Positions 8,476-15,878 of a stretch of DNA of 37,450 nt are shown here, piece by piece. The stretch lies in NCBI GenBank assembly GCA_964352985.1, contig CAYGUK010000033.1, forward strand, positions 1-37,450, given 5' to 3'. This DNA is from CAYGUK01 sp964352985. GTDB lineage: Bacteria; Pseudomonadota; Gammaproteobacteria; JAHCLG01. The position numbers and the translations under genes are program-made. Within the stretch, counting starts at the first letter, position 1, and each line of letters begins with the position of its first letter. Below the pieces are notes generated by a model. The model was not told the DNA's origin and did no database searches. It was given only the letters and a program-made list of their open reading frames with translations.

Positions 8476-9684
8476 TTACTGATATAACTGACTCAAAGGC
8501 ACCGTTAAATCTTGCTGACAAGTTTTATCAAAATTTTCTAACAACTCGAGTAAATTTATATCCCATGTTAATTTTGATAATTTCAGATTTTCAGTTTGTG
8601 GCAATTTCCACGGTAATACATGATAGAGATCCCTCACTGTAAACGTGCTTAAATCGCGACTTAAAATATAGCGATCGCGTCCGACATGATGGATTAAATG
8701 ATTATCGATGAGTAATGCTAACTGTTTTTCTGGCTCAACATGATATTGCGCATTGTCTTTTTTTAATAAATCCCATAATGATAAGGTCTTTCCTTTTTTT
8801 TGTGCTTGCCAAAAATAACCTAGCCAACGATACGCTTGGCAAAATTCATCTAACTCAATGTCATATTGAAATTGATAGCGCACAGTTAAGGCATTACTGA
8901 TAATTGCACCGATTAAAACAATGATCCAAGTTAAATACACCCAAATAAAAAATAATGGAATTGAGGCCAGTGCGCCATAAATTATTTTATAACTGGGAAA
9001 TTGCGTGATGTAAAAAGTAAATCCCCTTTTTGCTATTTCAAATAATATTGCTGCAACCAATGCACCAATTAAACTGGGACGAATCGGTACCCGACAATTA
9101 GGGATCGCAACATATAATAAAGTGAAAGCAATAACACTTAAAACAAATGGTGATAATCTTAATAATAATGTTTCAACACCCAAACGATGTGCGGTGTGAG
9201 AAATAAATGGGAGGGAAAATAAATAAGAACTCAACGCTAAACTTAACCCAATTAATATCGGCGCTAACGTTAAGATTGACCAATAAAGTAAAAATGCTGA
9301 AATACCACGACGCCTACGTCTGACTTTCCAAATGACATTAAATGCGCCTTCCATTGTTCGCATCATCAATAACGCCGTAATAATTAATACCACTAAACCA
9401 GTGACTGATAATTTTGCAGCTTGTTGCATAAAACCACTTAAATATTTTTGAATAACATTGCCGCTACCCACAATAAAATGGGAAAAAATTAATTGTTCAA
9501 CATTGCCAGAAAAAGATTTAAACATGGGAAAAGCAGCAACTATCGTTAAACTCACAGACATCAAGGGGACAATCGCTAATAATGAGGTAAACGTTAATTG
9601 CGCCGCGCGAAAATTACAATCATCTTGTATGAGTCTTTGGCCTAAATAATTAATGAATCGCCACCAGCGTTTTGTAATATGCAT
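8476..9684 (-). CDS. yihY: YihY/BrkB family inner membrane protein
   Basis: 402-residue polytopic membrane protein of the YihY (formerly RNase BN, virulence factor BrkB) family. The family signature near the N-terminus is visible: DDCNFRAAQLTFTSLLAIVP, followed by a set of hydrophobic helices to about residue 270. These include LIGALVAAILFEIAKRGFTFY, shown here in pieces: LIGALVAAI, then FEIAKRGFTFY. A soluble C-terminal domain of about 130 residues, winged-helix-like in related proteins, follows. The molecular function is not settled; older RNase BN labels were wrong. The frame extends to TTG at 9705, but the ATG at 9684 has GGA 7 bp upstream and is preferred. It is co-directional with the Rab-like gene 92 bp downstream and diverges from wrbA. 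Confidence 0.88.
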   Translation of the reverse strand: MHITKRWWRFINYLGQRLIQDDCNFRAAQLTFTSLLAIVPLMSVSLTIVAAFPMFKSFSGNVEQLIFSHFIVGSGNVIQKYLSGFMQQAAKLSVTGLVVLIITALLMMRTMEGAFNVIWKVRRRRRGISAFLLYWSILTLAPILIGLSLALSSYLFSLPFISHTAHRLGVETLLLRLSPFVLSVIAFTLLYVAIPNCRVPIRPSLIGALVAAILFEIAKRGFTFYITQFPSYKIIYGALASIPLFFIWVYLTWIIVLIGAIISNALTVRYQFQYDIELDEFCQAYRWLGYFWQAQKKGKTLSLWDLLKKDNAQYHVEPEKQLALLIDNHLIHHVGRDRYILSRDLSTFTVRDLYHVLPWKLPQTENLKLSKLTWDINLLELLENFDKTCQQDLTVPLSQLYQ

Positions 9685-9733
9685 GATTAAATCCAATCCT
9701 AACAAGATTTTATTTTAAATGGATCAAAAAATT

Positions 9734-9758
9734 TATGCTACACTCGTTTTTTTTTTTT
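9734..9758 (+). promoter_or_regulatory. Possible -10 element followed by a 12-T run before wrbA
   Basis: TATGCT at 9734-9739 could be a -10 box with a start near 9746. No good -35 is seen. Twelve T residues follow at 9747-9758, within the first transcribed bases if that start is right. This could allow reiterative transcription or length variation. Sequence only; low confidence. Confidence 0.25.
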
Positions 9759-9773
9759 AACGAAGAGAAAATC

Positions 9774-10364
9774 ATGTCGAACATCTTAATACTCTATTAT
9801 TCACGTTATGGTGCAACAGCAAAAATGGCAGATTATATTGCACGCGGCGTGGGTGAAGTACAAGGCGCAGAAGCCATCATCAGAACCGTACCGGCTGTTT
9901 CTACAACTTGTGAAGCAACAGAAGATGATATTCCAAACCAAGGACCTATTTATGCGACATTGGATGATTTACGTCAGTGTGATGGATTAATTCTTGGCAG
10001 CCCTACTCGCTTTGGCAATATGGCGGCGGCATTAAAATATTTTTTTGATGGCACGGCAAGCTTATGGATGGAAGGCGCATTAATTAATAAACCTGCTGCT
10101 GTCTTTACCTCGACAGCGAGTTTACATGGTGGTCAAGAAACTACATTAATGTCGATGATGTTACCGTTATTACATCATGGCATGATAATCGTTGGTCAAC
10201 CTTATAGTGAATCTGCCTTAAATGCGACAACCACAGGCGGCACACCATATGGACCAAGTCATTTAGCCGGAACAAATAGCGATAATCCAATCAGTGATCA
10301 CGAAAAAACACTCTGCAAATCAATTGGTAAGCGAGTTGCTGAAATTGCACTAAAATTACTATAG
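9774..10364 (+). CDS. wrbA: NAD(P)H:quinone oxidoreductase WrbA
   Basis: 196-residue flavodoxin-like FMN protein of the WrbA type, which reduces quinones by two electrons and limits redox cycling in the cytoplasm. Visible features are the N-terminal phosphate-binding loop YYSRYGATAKMA, the central GSPTRFGNMAAALKYFFDGT, and FTSTASLHGGQETTL. The C-terminal GGTPYGPSHLAG loop is diagnostic of WrbA. The ATG at 9774 is chosen over the upstream frame start at 9735. The extra residues include a Phe run read from the poly-T tract, and AAGAGA lies just upstream of 9774. The gene is followed after 21 bp by a zinc-ribbon membrane protein, so the two may be co-transcribed. Confidence 0.95.
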   Translation: MSNILILYYSRYGATAKMADYIARGVGEVQGAEAIIRTVPAVSTTCEATEDDIPNQGPIYATLDDLRQCDGLILGSPTRFGNMAAALKYFFDGTASLWMEGALINKPAAVFTSTASLHGGQETTLMSMMLPLLHHGMIIVGQPYSESALNATTTGGTPYGPSHLAGTNSDNPISDHEKTLCKSIGKRVAEIALKLL

Positions 10365-10385
10365 GCAAACAGCAATGGATGTGAA

Positions 10386-11375
10386 ATGTCTGATAACATC
10401 CCCAAAGAATGGAAATGTGGGCCGGGTAAAGAATGCCCGGCTTGCGGTTACGTCCGTAAAATTGAAGATAAAGTAAAAAGTTGGGAATGCCCTCAATGCG
10501 GCATTATCTACGCTAAATATTCTGAAAACCCACCTCGTCCAAAATCACCAGACAATCATAAAGAAAGAAAAAAATTATCGAAATCTAAACTCTATGTTTT
10601 TGAACACATCGCTTGGTTAGTAGCTGCCCGGATCATTGATATTTTACTTTTAATAACCTTAATCATTGTAATATTAAGTTTTTGGCAAAAAAATAAATTA
10701 CCCGATCGAAAAAACATCGAACAAGTTGTCATGCAATCACCTAAACAAACTAAGACCAATGAAAAACCGTTTTCATTTATGTATCGGGGAAATCGAGTCG
10801 ATATACAACCACTTGCGAATTATAAATTATGGGGATTAATTGTATCTCAAAACGATGTTTATGATTGGGTTTGGGGATATGATGAAGATGATGTAAACAT
10901 CAAAGATGTGTGTGCAATTTTTGGGCGTAATCTCGGCACCAGTGATTATCAACACTGGACAATTTATAATAAACAATGGACGTGCTTTATCAACGTTAGT
11001 AATGATCATCCCCATTTTTACGGATCCTCATTATCTAATAATCATTTACTCTCCAATAAAAAATGGGTGCGAGACAAAATACGTTCTTTAAAAGTAGGTG
11101 ATCAATTTTATATGAAAGGCATGTTAGTGAGCTATCGATCAGTTCATTCACCCAATTGGCGTCGCTCGAGTCTTAATCGCAATGATGTGGGTAATGGAGC
11201 TTGTGAAGTCTTTTTTGTTTCAGATATTGAAATATTAAAACGGGGATCACCTGTTGCTTATTTCTTTTTTAATTTAACGTTTTGGTTATTTATAATATTA
11301 ATAGTTTCTCGGATTACAATTACGTTATATTACATATTTTGTGTTTTAGATAAAACAAAGCATGAATGGACATGA
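10386..11375 (+). CDS. Zinc-ribbon membrane protein of unknown function
   Basis: 329 residues; I do not recognise the family. The N-terminus holds a four-Cys zinc ribbon: CPACG at about 18-22 and CPQCG at about 35-39, then IIYAKY. Pro- and Lys-rich linker sequence follows. A first membrane helix lies at about 78-98 (ARIIDILLLITLIIVILSF). A polar domain of about 190 residues, rich in Trp, Tyr, Asn and Asp, follows (WGLIVSQNDVYDWVWGYDEDD; CEVFFVSDIEIL). A second helix lies near the C-terminus (AYFFFNLTFWLFIILIVS). The Cys spacing would place the ribbon in the cytoplasm and the central domain across the membrane. It sits between wrbA (21 bp) and a secreted protease (35 bp) on the same strand. 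A stress-response or quality-control role is only a guess from context. Confidence 0.7.
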   Translation: MSDNIPKEWKCGPGKECPACGYVRKIEDKVKSWECPQCGIIYAKYSENPPRPKSPDNHKERKKLSKSKLYVFEHIAWLVAARIIDILLLITLIIVILSFWQKNKLPDRKNIEQVVMQSPKQTKTNEKPFSFMYRGNRVDIQPLANYKLWGLIVSQNDVYDWVWGYDEDDVNIKDVCAIFGRNLGTSDYQHWTIYNKQWTCFINVSNDHPHFYGSSLSNNHLLSNKKWVRDKIRSLKVGDQFYMKGMLVSYRSVHSPNWRRSSLNRNDVGNGACEVFFVSDIEILKRGSPVAYFFFNLTFWLFIILIVSRITITLYYIFCVLDKTKHEWT

Positions 11376-11410
11376 TCTGCTATAATAAACACAAGGTAAG
11401 AGAGGTCAAC

Positions 11411-12583
11411 ATGAAAAAATATATATTTATACTTTCAACTCTAATACTTTTTTTTATTCAATCCAAAACGAGTTGGTCGTTAACCGCTGATGCAGTTTAT
11501 CAAAAAGTTAATCAGTCTGTTTATGCTGTAATAAATTTTGATGCTTATAAACGCGAATACAATGTAATAGGAAGTTCTGTTGCAATTTCCCCTAATATTT
11601 TAGCCACAAATTGTCATGTTGCATTAGCCCCACCACAACTCGCCATAAAAATTGGACAACAAATAAAATTAGCAAAAATCATTTATCAAAATACGCGACG
11701 TGATCTATGCTTAGTTTACGTGCCCAATGCGAATTTCACACCTATTTCATTACGCGACACCTCGCACCTTAAAATTGGTGAAGAAGTATTTGCTATCGGA
11801 TCACCGCATGGTTTAGAACGCACACTATCTAAAGGCATAATTTCCAATATTCATCAAAAAGGCCAAGGCCCCTTTCAAGAAGGTCCTATTATCCAAACTG
11901 ATGCATCAATTTCACCGGGTTCAAGTGGTGGGGGCATCTTTGATCAAGAAGGACAACTTGTAGGGATCACCACATTTATTTTTCGACCAGGCATGGCAGA
12001 AAATTTAGGTTTTGCGATACCTGCGAAGTGGATCCATTTAGCTTTAATAAAAAGTCAACAAAAAGCACAAAATGAAAAAATCGATTTAGATGAAACTGAA
12101 ATTCTCAATCACCCCACAAAGCAACAGCATCTTAAACATTTTGGAAAAAGTAATATAAGCGTACTTGCTAGCAAAAAATATTGTTTTATTTATATGCCAG
12201 GTCATGATTCAAAGGGCCGTGTGTTAGGAGGTATGGTTTTTTCACCCAATTTTCCTCATGTCTTATTTCCATTTTTTGATAATAAACCATTTGAAAATGC
12301 CTTAAACAATTTAGCAAAAATTCAGAAAATAGGACAAGGGCATTTTATAGGATATCTTTATGTTCATCGCAAAAATCAAGAGATCATTGCCTATCGCACG
12401 AATACCCAATCTCTGCTTTTCGTTGTTGAGTTTCCTGAGGATTTAACCCATTCGCTGCTTCAAGTAAAACAGTTTTTTGCACAGTTAAAACATCGTCAAT
12501 CTTTCCATGGCTATACCGCTATTCAATATAGTACAGATGGATTAAAAGAAGCATTAAATTATTGTCATAAAACCACACTATAA
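11411..12583 (+). CDS. Secreted trypsin-like serine protease (HtrA/S1C-like catalytic domain)
   Basis: 390 residues with a Sec signal peptide (KKYIFILSTLILFFIQ, cleavage probably near SWS|L). The chymotrypsin-fold catalytic triad is visible: His69 in ATNCHV, Asp98 in RRDLCLV and Ser172 in PGSSGGGIF, in the order and spacing of Deg proteases. FAIGSPHGLERTLSKGIISN and LGFAIPAKWI are typical of HtrA-like trypsin domains. No PDZ domain is evident. Residues after about 215 form an unrecognised C-terminal domain. The ATG at 11411 is chosen because GAGG lies 5 bp upstream and the signal peptide starts there; the frame is open from 11366. Probably periplasmic or secreted and active in protein quality control or host interaction; the substrate is unknown. 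Confidence 0.85.
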   Translation: MKKYIFILSTLILFFIQSKTSWSLTADAVYQKVNQSVYAVINFDAYKREYNVIGSSVAISPNILATNCHVALAPPQLAIKIGQQIKLAKIIYQNTRRDLCLVYVPNANFTPISLRDTSHLKIGEEVFAIGSPHGLERTLSKGIISNIHQKGQGPFQEGPIIQTDASISPGSSGGGIFDQEGQLVGITTFIFRPGMAENLGFAIPAKWIHLALIKSQQKAQNEKIDLDETEILNHPTKQQHLKHFGKSNISVLASKKYCFIYMPGHDSKGRVLGGMVFSPNFPHVLFPFFDNKPFENALNNLAKIQKIGQGHFIGYLYVHRKNQEIIAYRTNTQSLLFVVEFPEDLTHSLLQVKQFFAQLKHRQSFHGYTAIQYSTDGLKEALNYCHKTTL

Positions 12584-12970
12584 GTAAATATAAATATTTT
12601 AAAAATTAGACAACAAGAAACAATTCTAAGTCATTGTTTTTAGCTTGTGTGAGTTTACTCAAATACAATTTTACATTAAATTATATTATAACATACTGTT
12701 ATCAAACGTTTATAAAAATTTATATAATATTCATGGTTTTTTACTGGCAAAATACTGATCTTGATCTAAACTTAAAATTGTATAACTATAAACTTTATTT
12801 GCATAGGCTTCTAATAAACCATCTTACTGAGATGGCGGAACAAAACCCTACAACATTATCTTTGATAAGTGTGTAATTGCAAAATTAAACATTAATGCAT
12901 GAATCAAATTTATGCGTTAATTTTGCGTCTAGGTTAATGAGTGACACATTGAAATTGTGTGGGTGATATT
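12584..12970. other. AT-rich intergenic region
   Basis: 387 bp of very AT-rich sequence between the protease and a small exported protein. A frame at 12634-12876 encodes a Tyr/Ile/Leu-rich 80-mer with no ribosome binding site; I do not accept it. The one structured element is the inverted repeat at 12879-12926. Confidence 0.55.
12879..12926 (+). repeat. Inverted repeat upstream of the small exported protein gene
   Basis: GCAAAATTAA (12879-12888) is the exact reverse complement of TTAATTTTGC (12917-12926). Inside it, ATTAATGCAT (12891-12900) pairs with ATGCGTTAAT (12912-12921) at 9 of 10 positions, as an alternative overlapping structure. It lies 45 bp before the ATG at 12971 and is not followed by a T run. 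It could be an operator or a 5' leader structure that switches between two pairings. Confidence 0.5.
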
Positions 12971-13249
12971 ATGAATGTTATTAAAGCGTTATTAGTTATA
13001 ACAGCATTGTTATTTAGTCTAAGATTATTTGCCATTTTTCCATTTGACACCACTTCTTATATTCAAGAATTAGCACTGGCAACAGATGCAGTTTGTGATT
13101 GTAAAACCTACAGTTGTGTTAAGTTGAAACAAAAAGATGTCTCCAAGCTGACAGCACACTTTCGGACATCGAGTCCAACGAGTATTGAGCTAGAACATAT
13201 TAATGATTTATTAGGTCGAGTGAAGCAATGTACTAGCACTTACTCCTAA
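12971..13249 (+). CDS. Small exported protein with four cysteines, unknown function
   Basis: 92 residues. An N-terminal hydrophobic segment (VIKALLVITALLFSLRLFA) looks like a Sec signal peptide or a single anchor. The mature part has four Cys, in CDCKTYSC and near the C-terminus (VKQCTSTYS), which could make two disulfides in the periplasm. The ATG at 12971 is preferred to the in-frame GTG at 12959 because the signal then begins MN-VIK. The ribosome binding site is weak (GGGTGAT just upstream). The stop overlaps the ribF stop by 4 bp on the opposite strand (13246-13249), so the two genes are convergent with no space for a terminator. I do not recognise the family. Confidence 0.6.
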   Translation: MNVIKALLVITALLFSLRLFAIFPFDTTSYIQELALATDAVCDCKTYSCVKLKQKDVSKLTAHFRTSSPTSIELEHINDLLGRVKQCTSTYS

Positions 13250-14172
13250 TCAATAGCAAAGTAAGTCTTAGCCTCTTTTGCATCTTGCAAAATTTGGTTT
13301 TTCAGTAATTCGAAAGAATCGTACTTTTTCTCGTCTCGAATTTTATGAATAAAATTCACTTTAATTTGTTCACCATAAATTTCACGGTGGAAATTAAAGA
13401 TATGAATTTCGAGAAGCGTTTTACTCCCATCAACTGTTGGTCTATTTCCCACGTTTGCAACACCATACAGTTTACCTTCTGCTAAACCCTCAACCGTCAC
13501 TGCATAAACACCCAAAATAGGTGAGATTTTACGTTTCAAATAAACATTTGCTGTCGGAAATCCAATCATTCTCCCACGTTGGTGACCATGCGCGACACGA
13601 CCACACATCGAATAATCATGTCCTAATAAATCTTTTGCGATTTGTAATTGCCCTTGCTTTAATGCTTGTCGAACCAGTGAACTGCTGACTCGCTGATGAT
13701 TAACTTTAATGCTCGACGTTGCGATAACTTCCATTCCGTATTTTTCACCAAGTGATTTCAATAATTTAAAATCGCCAAGACGTTGATGACCAAAACGAAA
13801 ATCATCTCCAACAATTAATAATTGAATTTGTAGTTTATCAATTAACACCTCTTTTATAAATTTTTCTGCGGGCATTGCTGCAAAGTCTTTATTGAAATTT
13901 ATACACAAGACTTCTTGGCAACCAACTTGTTTTAATTCGAGGAATTTTTCTCGTAATCGAGTTAAGCGCTCTGGTGCTTTCTCACCAAGAAAAAATTCTT
14001 TTGGCATCGGTTCAAAGACGATGACTAAACTTGGTAAGGCTAAAGCTAATGATTTTTCATGAAGTAAATGTAATATTTCTTGATGTCCAAGATGGACACC
14101 ATCAAAATTACCAATGGTCGCAATACAAGGTTTAAAATTGTTGATGTTATGTAAACCACGAATAAGTTTCAT
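13246..14172 (-). CDS. ribF: Bifunctional riboflavin kinase / FAD synthetase RibF
   Basis: 308 residues, the normal length. It phosphorylates riboflavin to FMN and adenylylates FMN to FAD in the cytoplasm. The N-terminal nucleotidyltransferase domain starts with CIATIGNFDGVHLGHQ (the GxFDxxHxGH motif) and includes VGDDFRFGHQRLGD and SSSLVRQALKQG. The C-terminal riboflavin kinase domain has GHQRGRMIGFPTANV and GVYAVTV, then GVANVGNRPTV. The ATG at 14172 shares its A with the murJ stop (TAATG), so the two are translationally coupled. murJ-ribF is a conserved gammaproteobacterial pair. In many relatives ileS and lspA follow, but here a convergent small gene follows instead. Confidence 0.96.
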   Translation of the reverse strand: MKLIRGLHNINNFKPCIATIGNFDGVHLGHQEILHLLHEKSLALALPSLVIVFEPMPKEFFLGEKAPERLTRLREKFLELKQVGCQEVLCINFNKDFAAMPAEKFIKEVLIDKLQIQLLIVGDDFRFGHQRLGDFKLLKSLGEKYGMEVIATSSIKVNHQRVSSSLVRQALKQGQLQIAKDLLGHDYSMCGRVAHGHQRGRMIGFPTANVYLKRKISPILGVYAVTVEGLAEGKLYGVANVGNRPTVDGSKTLLEIHIFNFHREIYGEQIKVNFIHKIRDEKKYDSFELLKNQILQDAKEAKTYFAID

Positions 14173-15743
14173 TATGCGCTCCCATCTTGAAAATGACGTA
14201 AATGAATTTTACGCATACCCACACCGAATAATACAATAAAATAAATGATGATGGCGAATATAATCAAAAACAATAAATGACTAAAACGAGTTGACCAATG
14301 CCATGTTAACCATTGATGAATGGTATTACTTGCAAAATATAAAAATAAAATCATCACGACATTACAAATTAATTGACGTAAAGAAAATGCGAGCCATCCT
14401 TGACGAGGTTTATATACACCACGTCTTATTAAACCTGCAAATAATAATCCCGCATTTAACCAAGCAGCAATTGATGTTGATAAAGCTAATCCAGCATGCT
14501 TTAAAGGAATAATTAAAATAAAATTCAATATTGTATTGGTGATTAACGCAATAACACCAATTTTAACGGGGGTTTTAATATCTTGTTGTGCGTAGTAACC
14601 CGAAGCCAACACTTTAATAAGCATAAATGCGGGGATCCCACTTGAAAATGCCCACAAGCTTTGTTGTGACATTAAAACATCATGACCACTAAATCGACCA
14701 TAATTAAATAACGTTGCAAGAGTAGGTCCCGCAAGTAAAAATAATCCCACAGCAGCAGGAACGCCAATAAATATAATTAATCGTAATGCCCAATCAAGTG
14801 TGTTTGAAAAATCTTGATTGGATTTTGCAGCATGTTTACGCGATAAATGCGGCAATATCACCGTGGCGATTGCGACGCCAAACACGCCTAAGGGAAATTG
14901 ACTTAATCTATCAGAGTAATATAACCAGGAAACACTACCAATCGGTAAAAACGAGGCAAAAATAGTATCGATCAAAATATTTATTTGGGCGACGGATACA
15001 CCAAAAATCGCGGGAACCATTAATTTTAATACACGATTAACCCCCACATCATTAAATCGAAGTTTGGGCCATGGCATTAATTTTTTTTTGGCTAGAAACG
15101 GTAATTGAAAACCAAGTTGAACAAATCCCGCAATAAACACCCCCCATGCCAATGCTTCGACAGGATAGTGAAAATAAGGCGCTAAAAAAATCGCACAAAG
15201 AATTAATGAAATATTTAATAACACCGGTGTAAAAGCCGGCACGCCAAAACTACCATAACTATTTAAAATAGCAGCTGACAGTGCGGCGAGTGAAATACAG
15301 AGCAAATAAGGAAACGTGATACGCAGCATATGCGCACTCAACATAAATCGCACGCTGCCTTTTTCAAATCCAGGCGCAAAAATAAAAACAATCAAGGGTG
15401 AGGCTAAAATTGCAATAAGCGTTATGACTAATAAAACACTTCCTAATAAACCCGACATGTGATTGATAAAAGTTCTAACTTCTTCATGCGATCGCGTTTC
15501 GCGATATTCAGAAAGCACTGGCACAAAAGCTTGTGAAAAAGCACCTTCTGCAAATAAGCGCCGCATAAAACTTGGAATTTTAAACGCAACTAAATAAGCA
15601 TCAACCGCGGCACCTGCACCAAAAAATTGCGCGATAACCATATCTCGAACAAAACCCATGATTCTGGAAATCAATGTCATGCTTGAAACTAATGACGTTG
15701 AACGTAAAAGACTTTGTGATTTTTTTTTCAATACTTTTTCCAC
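14172..15743 (-). CDS. murJ: Lipid II flippase MurJ
   Basis: 523-residue inner membrane protein of the MOP superfamily (MviN/MurJ), which flips lipid II for peptidoglycan synthesis. The family N-terminus is clear: STSLVSSMTLISRIMGFVRD, then the QFFGAGAAVDAYLVAFKIP segment and MRRLFAEGAFSQAFVPVL. About fourteen hydrophobic segments follow. The start is uncertain. GTG at 15743 is used here. A TTG four codons later (LKKKSQSLL) has GGA 7 bp upstream, which is the better spacing. The gene overlaps ribF by one base at its 3' end and diverges from the cytochrome c gene at 15879. Confidence 0.95.
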   Translation of the reverse strand: MEKVLKKKSQSLLRSTSLVSSMTLISRIMGFVRDMVIAQFFGAGAAVDAYLVAFKIPSFMRRLFAEGAFSQAFVPVLSEYRETRSHEEVRTFINHMSGLLGSVLLVITLIAILASPLIVFIFAPGFEKGSVRFMLSAHMLRITFPYLLCISLAALSAAILNSYGSFGVPAFTPVLLNISLILCAIFLAPYFHYPVEALAWGVFIAGFVQLGFQLPFLAKKKLMPWPKLRFNDVGVNRVLKLMVPAIFGVSVAQINILIDTIFASFLPIGSVSWLYYSDRLSQFPLGVFGVAIATVILPHLSRKHAAKSNQDFSNTLDWALRLIIFIGVPAAVGLFLLAGPTLATLFNYGRFSGHDVLMSQQSLWAFSSGIPAFMLIKVLASGYYAQQDIKTPVKIGVIALITNTILNFILIIPLKHAGLALSTSIAAWLNAGLLFAGLIRRGVYKPRQGWLAFSLRQLICNVVMILFLYFASNTIHQWLTWHWSTRFSHLLFLIIFAIIIYFIVLFGVGMRKIHLRHFQDGSA

Positions 15744-15802
15744 GGTTAATCAATTCCACTGCCATCAATAAAATAACTCGACATCCTAACTTGTATTGAT
15801 TC

Positions 15803-15830
15803 TTGTTTCTAGTGTTAACTCTGGTACACT
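15803..15830 (+). promoter_or_regulatory. Predicted sigma-70 promoter for the cytochrome c / cox operon
   Basis: TTGTTT (15803-15808), 16 bp, then TACACT (15825-15830), with an extended -10 TGG at 15822-15824. It lies about 48 bp upstream of the cytochrome c ATG, between the divergent murJ and cytochrome genes. This is one of the better promoter matches in the window; no transcript evidence is available. Confidence 0.5.
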
Positions 15831-15878
15831 AATCGATGGATGATAAATGAGTGATTCAACAGGGATTTATAAGTTAAC

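Noticed and set aside
12634..12876. 80-codon plus-strand frame after the protease gene
   Set aside because: Tyr/Ile/Leu-rich translation of very AT-rich DNA, no ribosome binding site, no recognisable domain.
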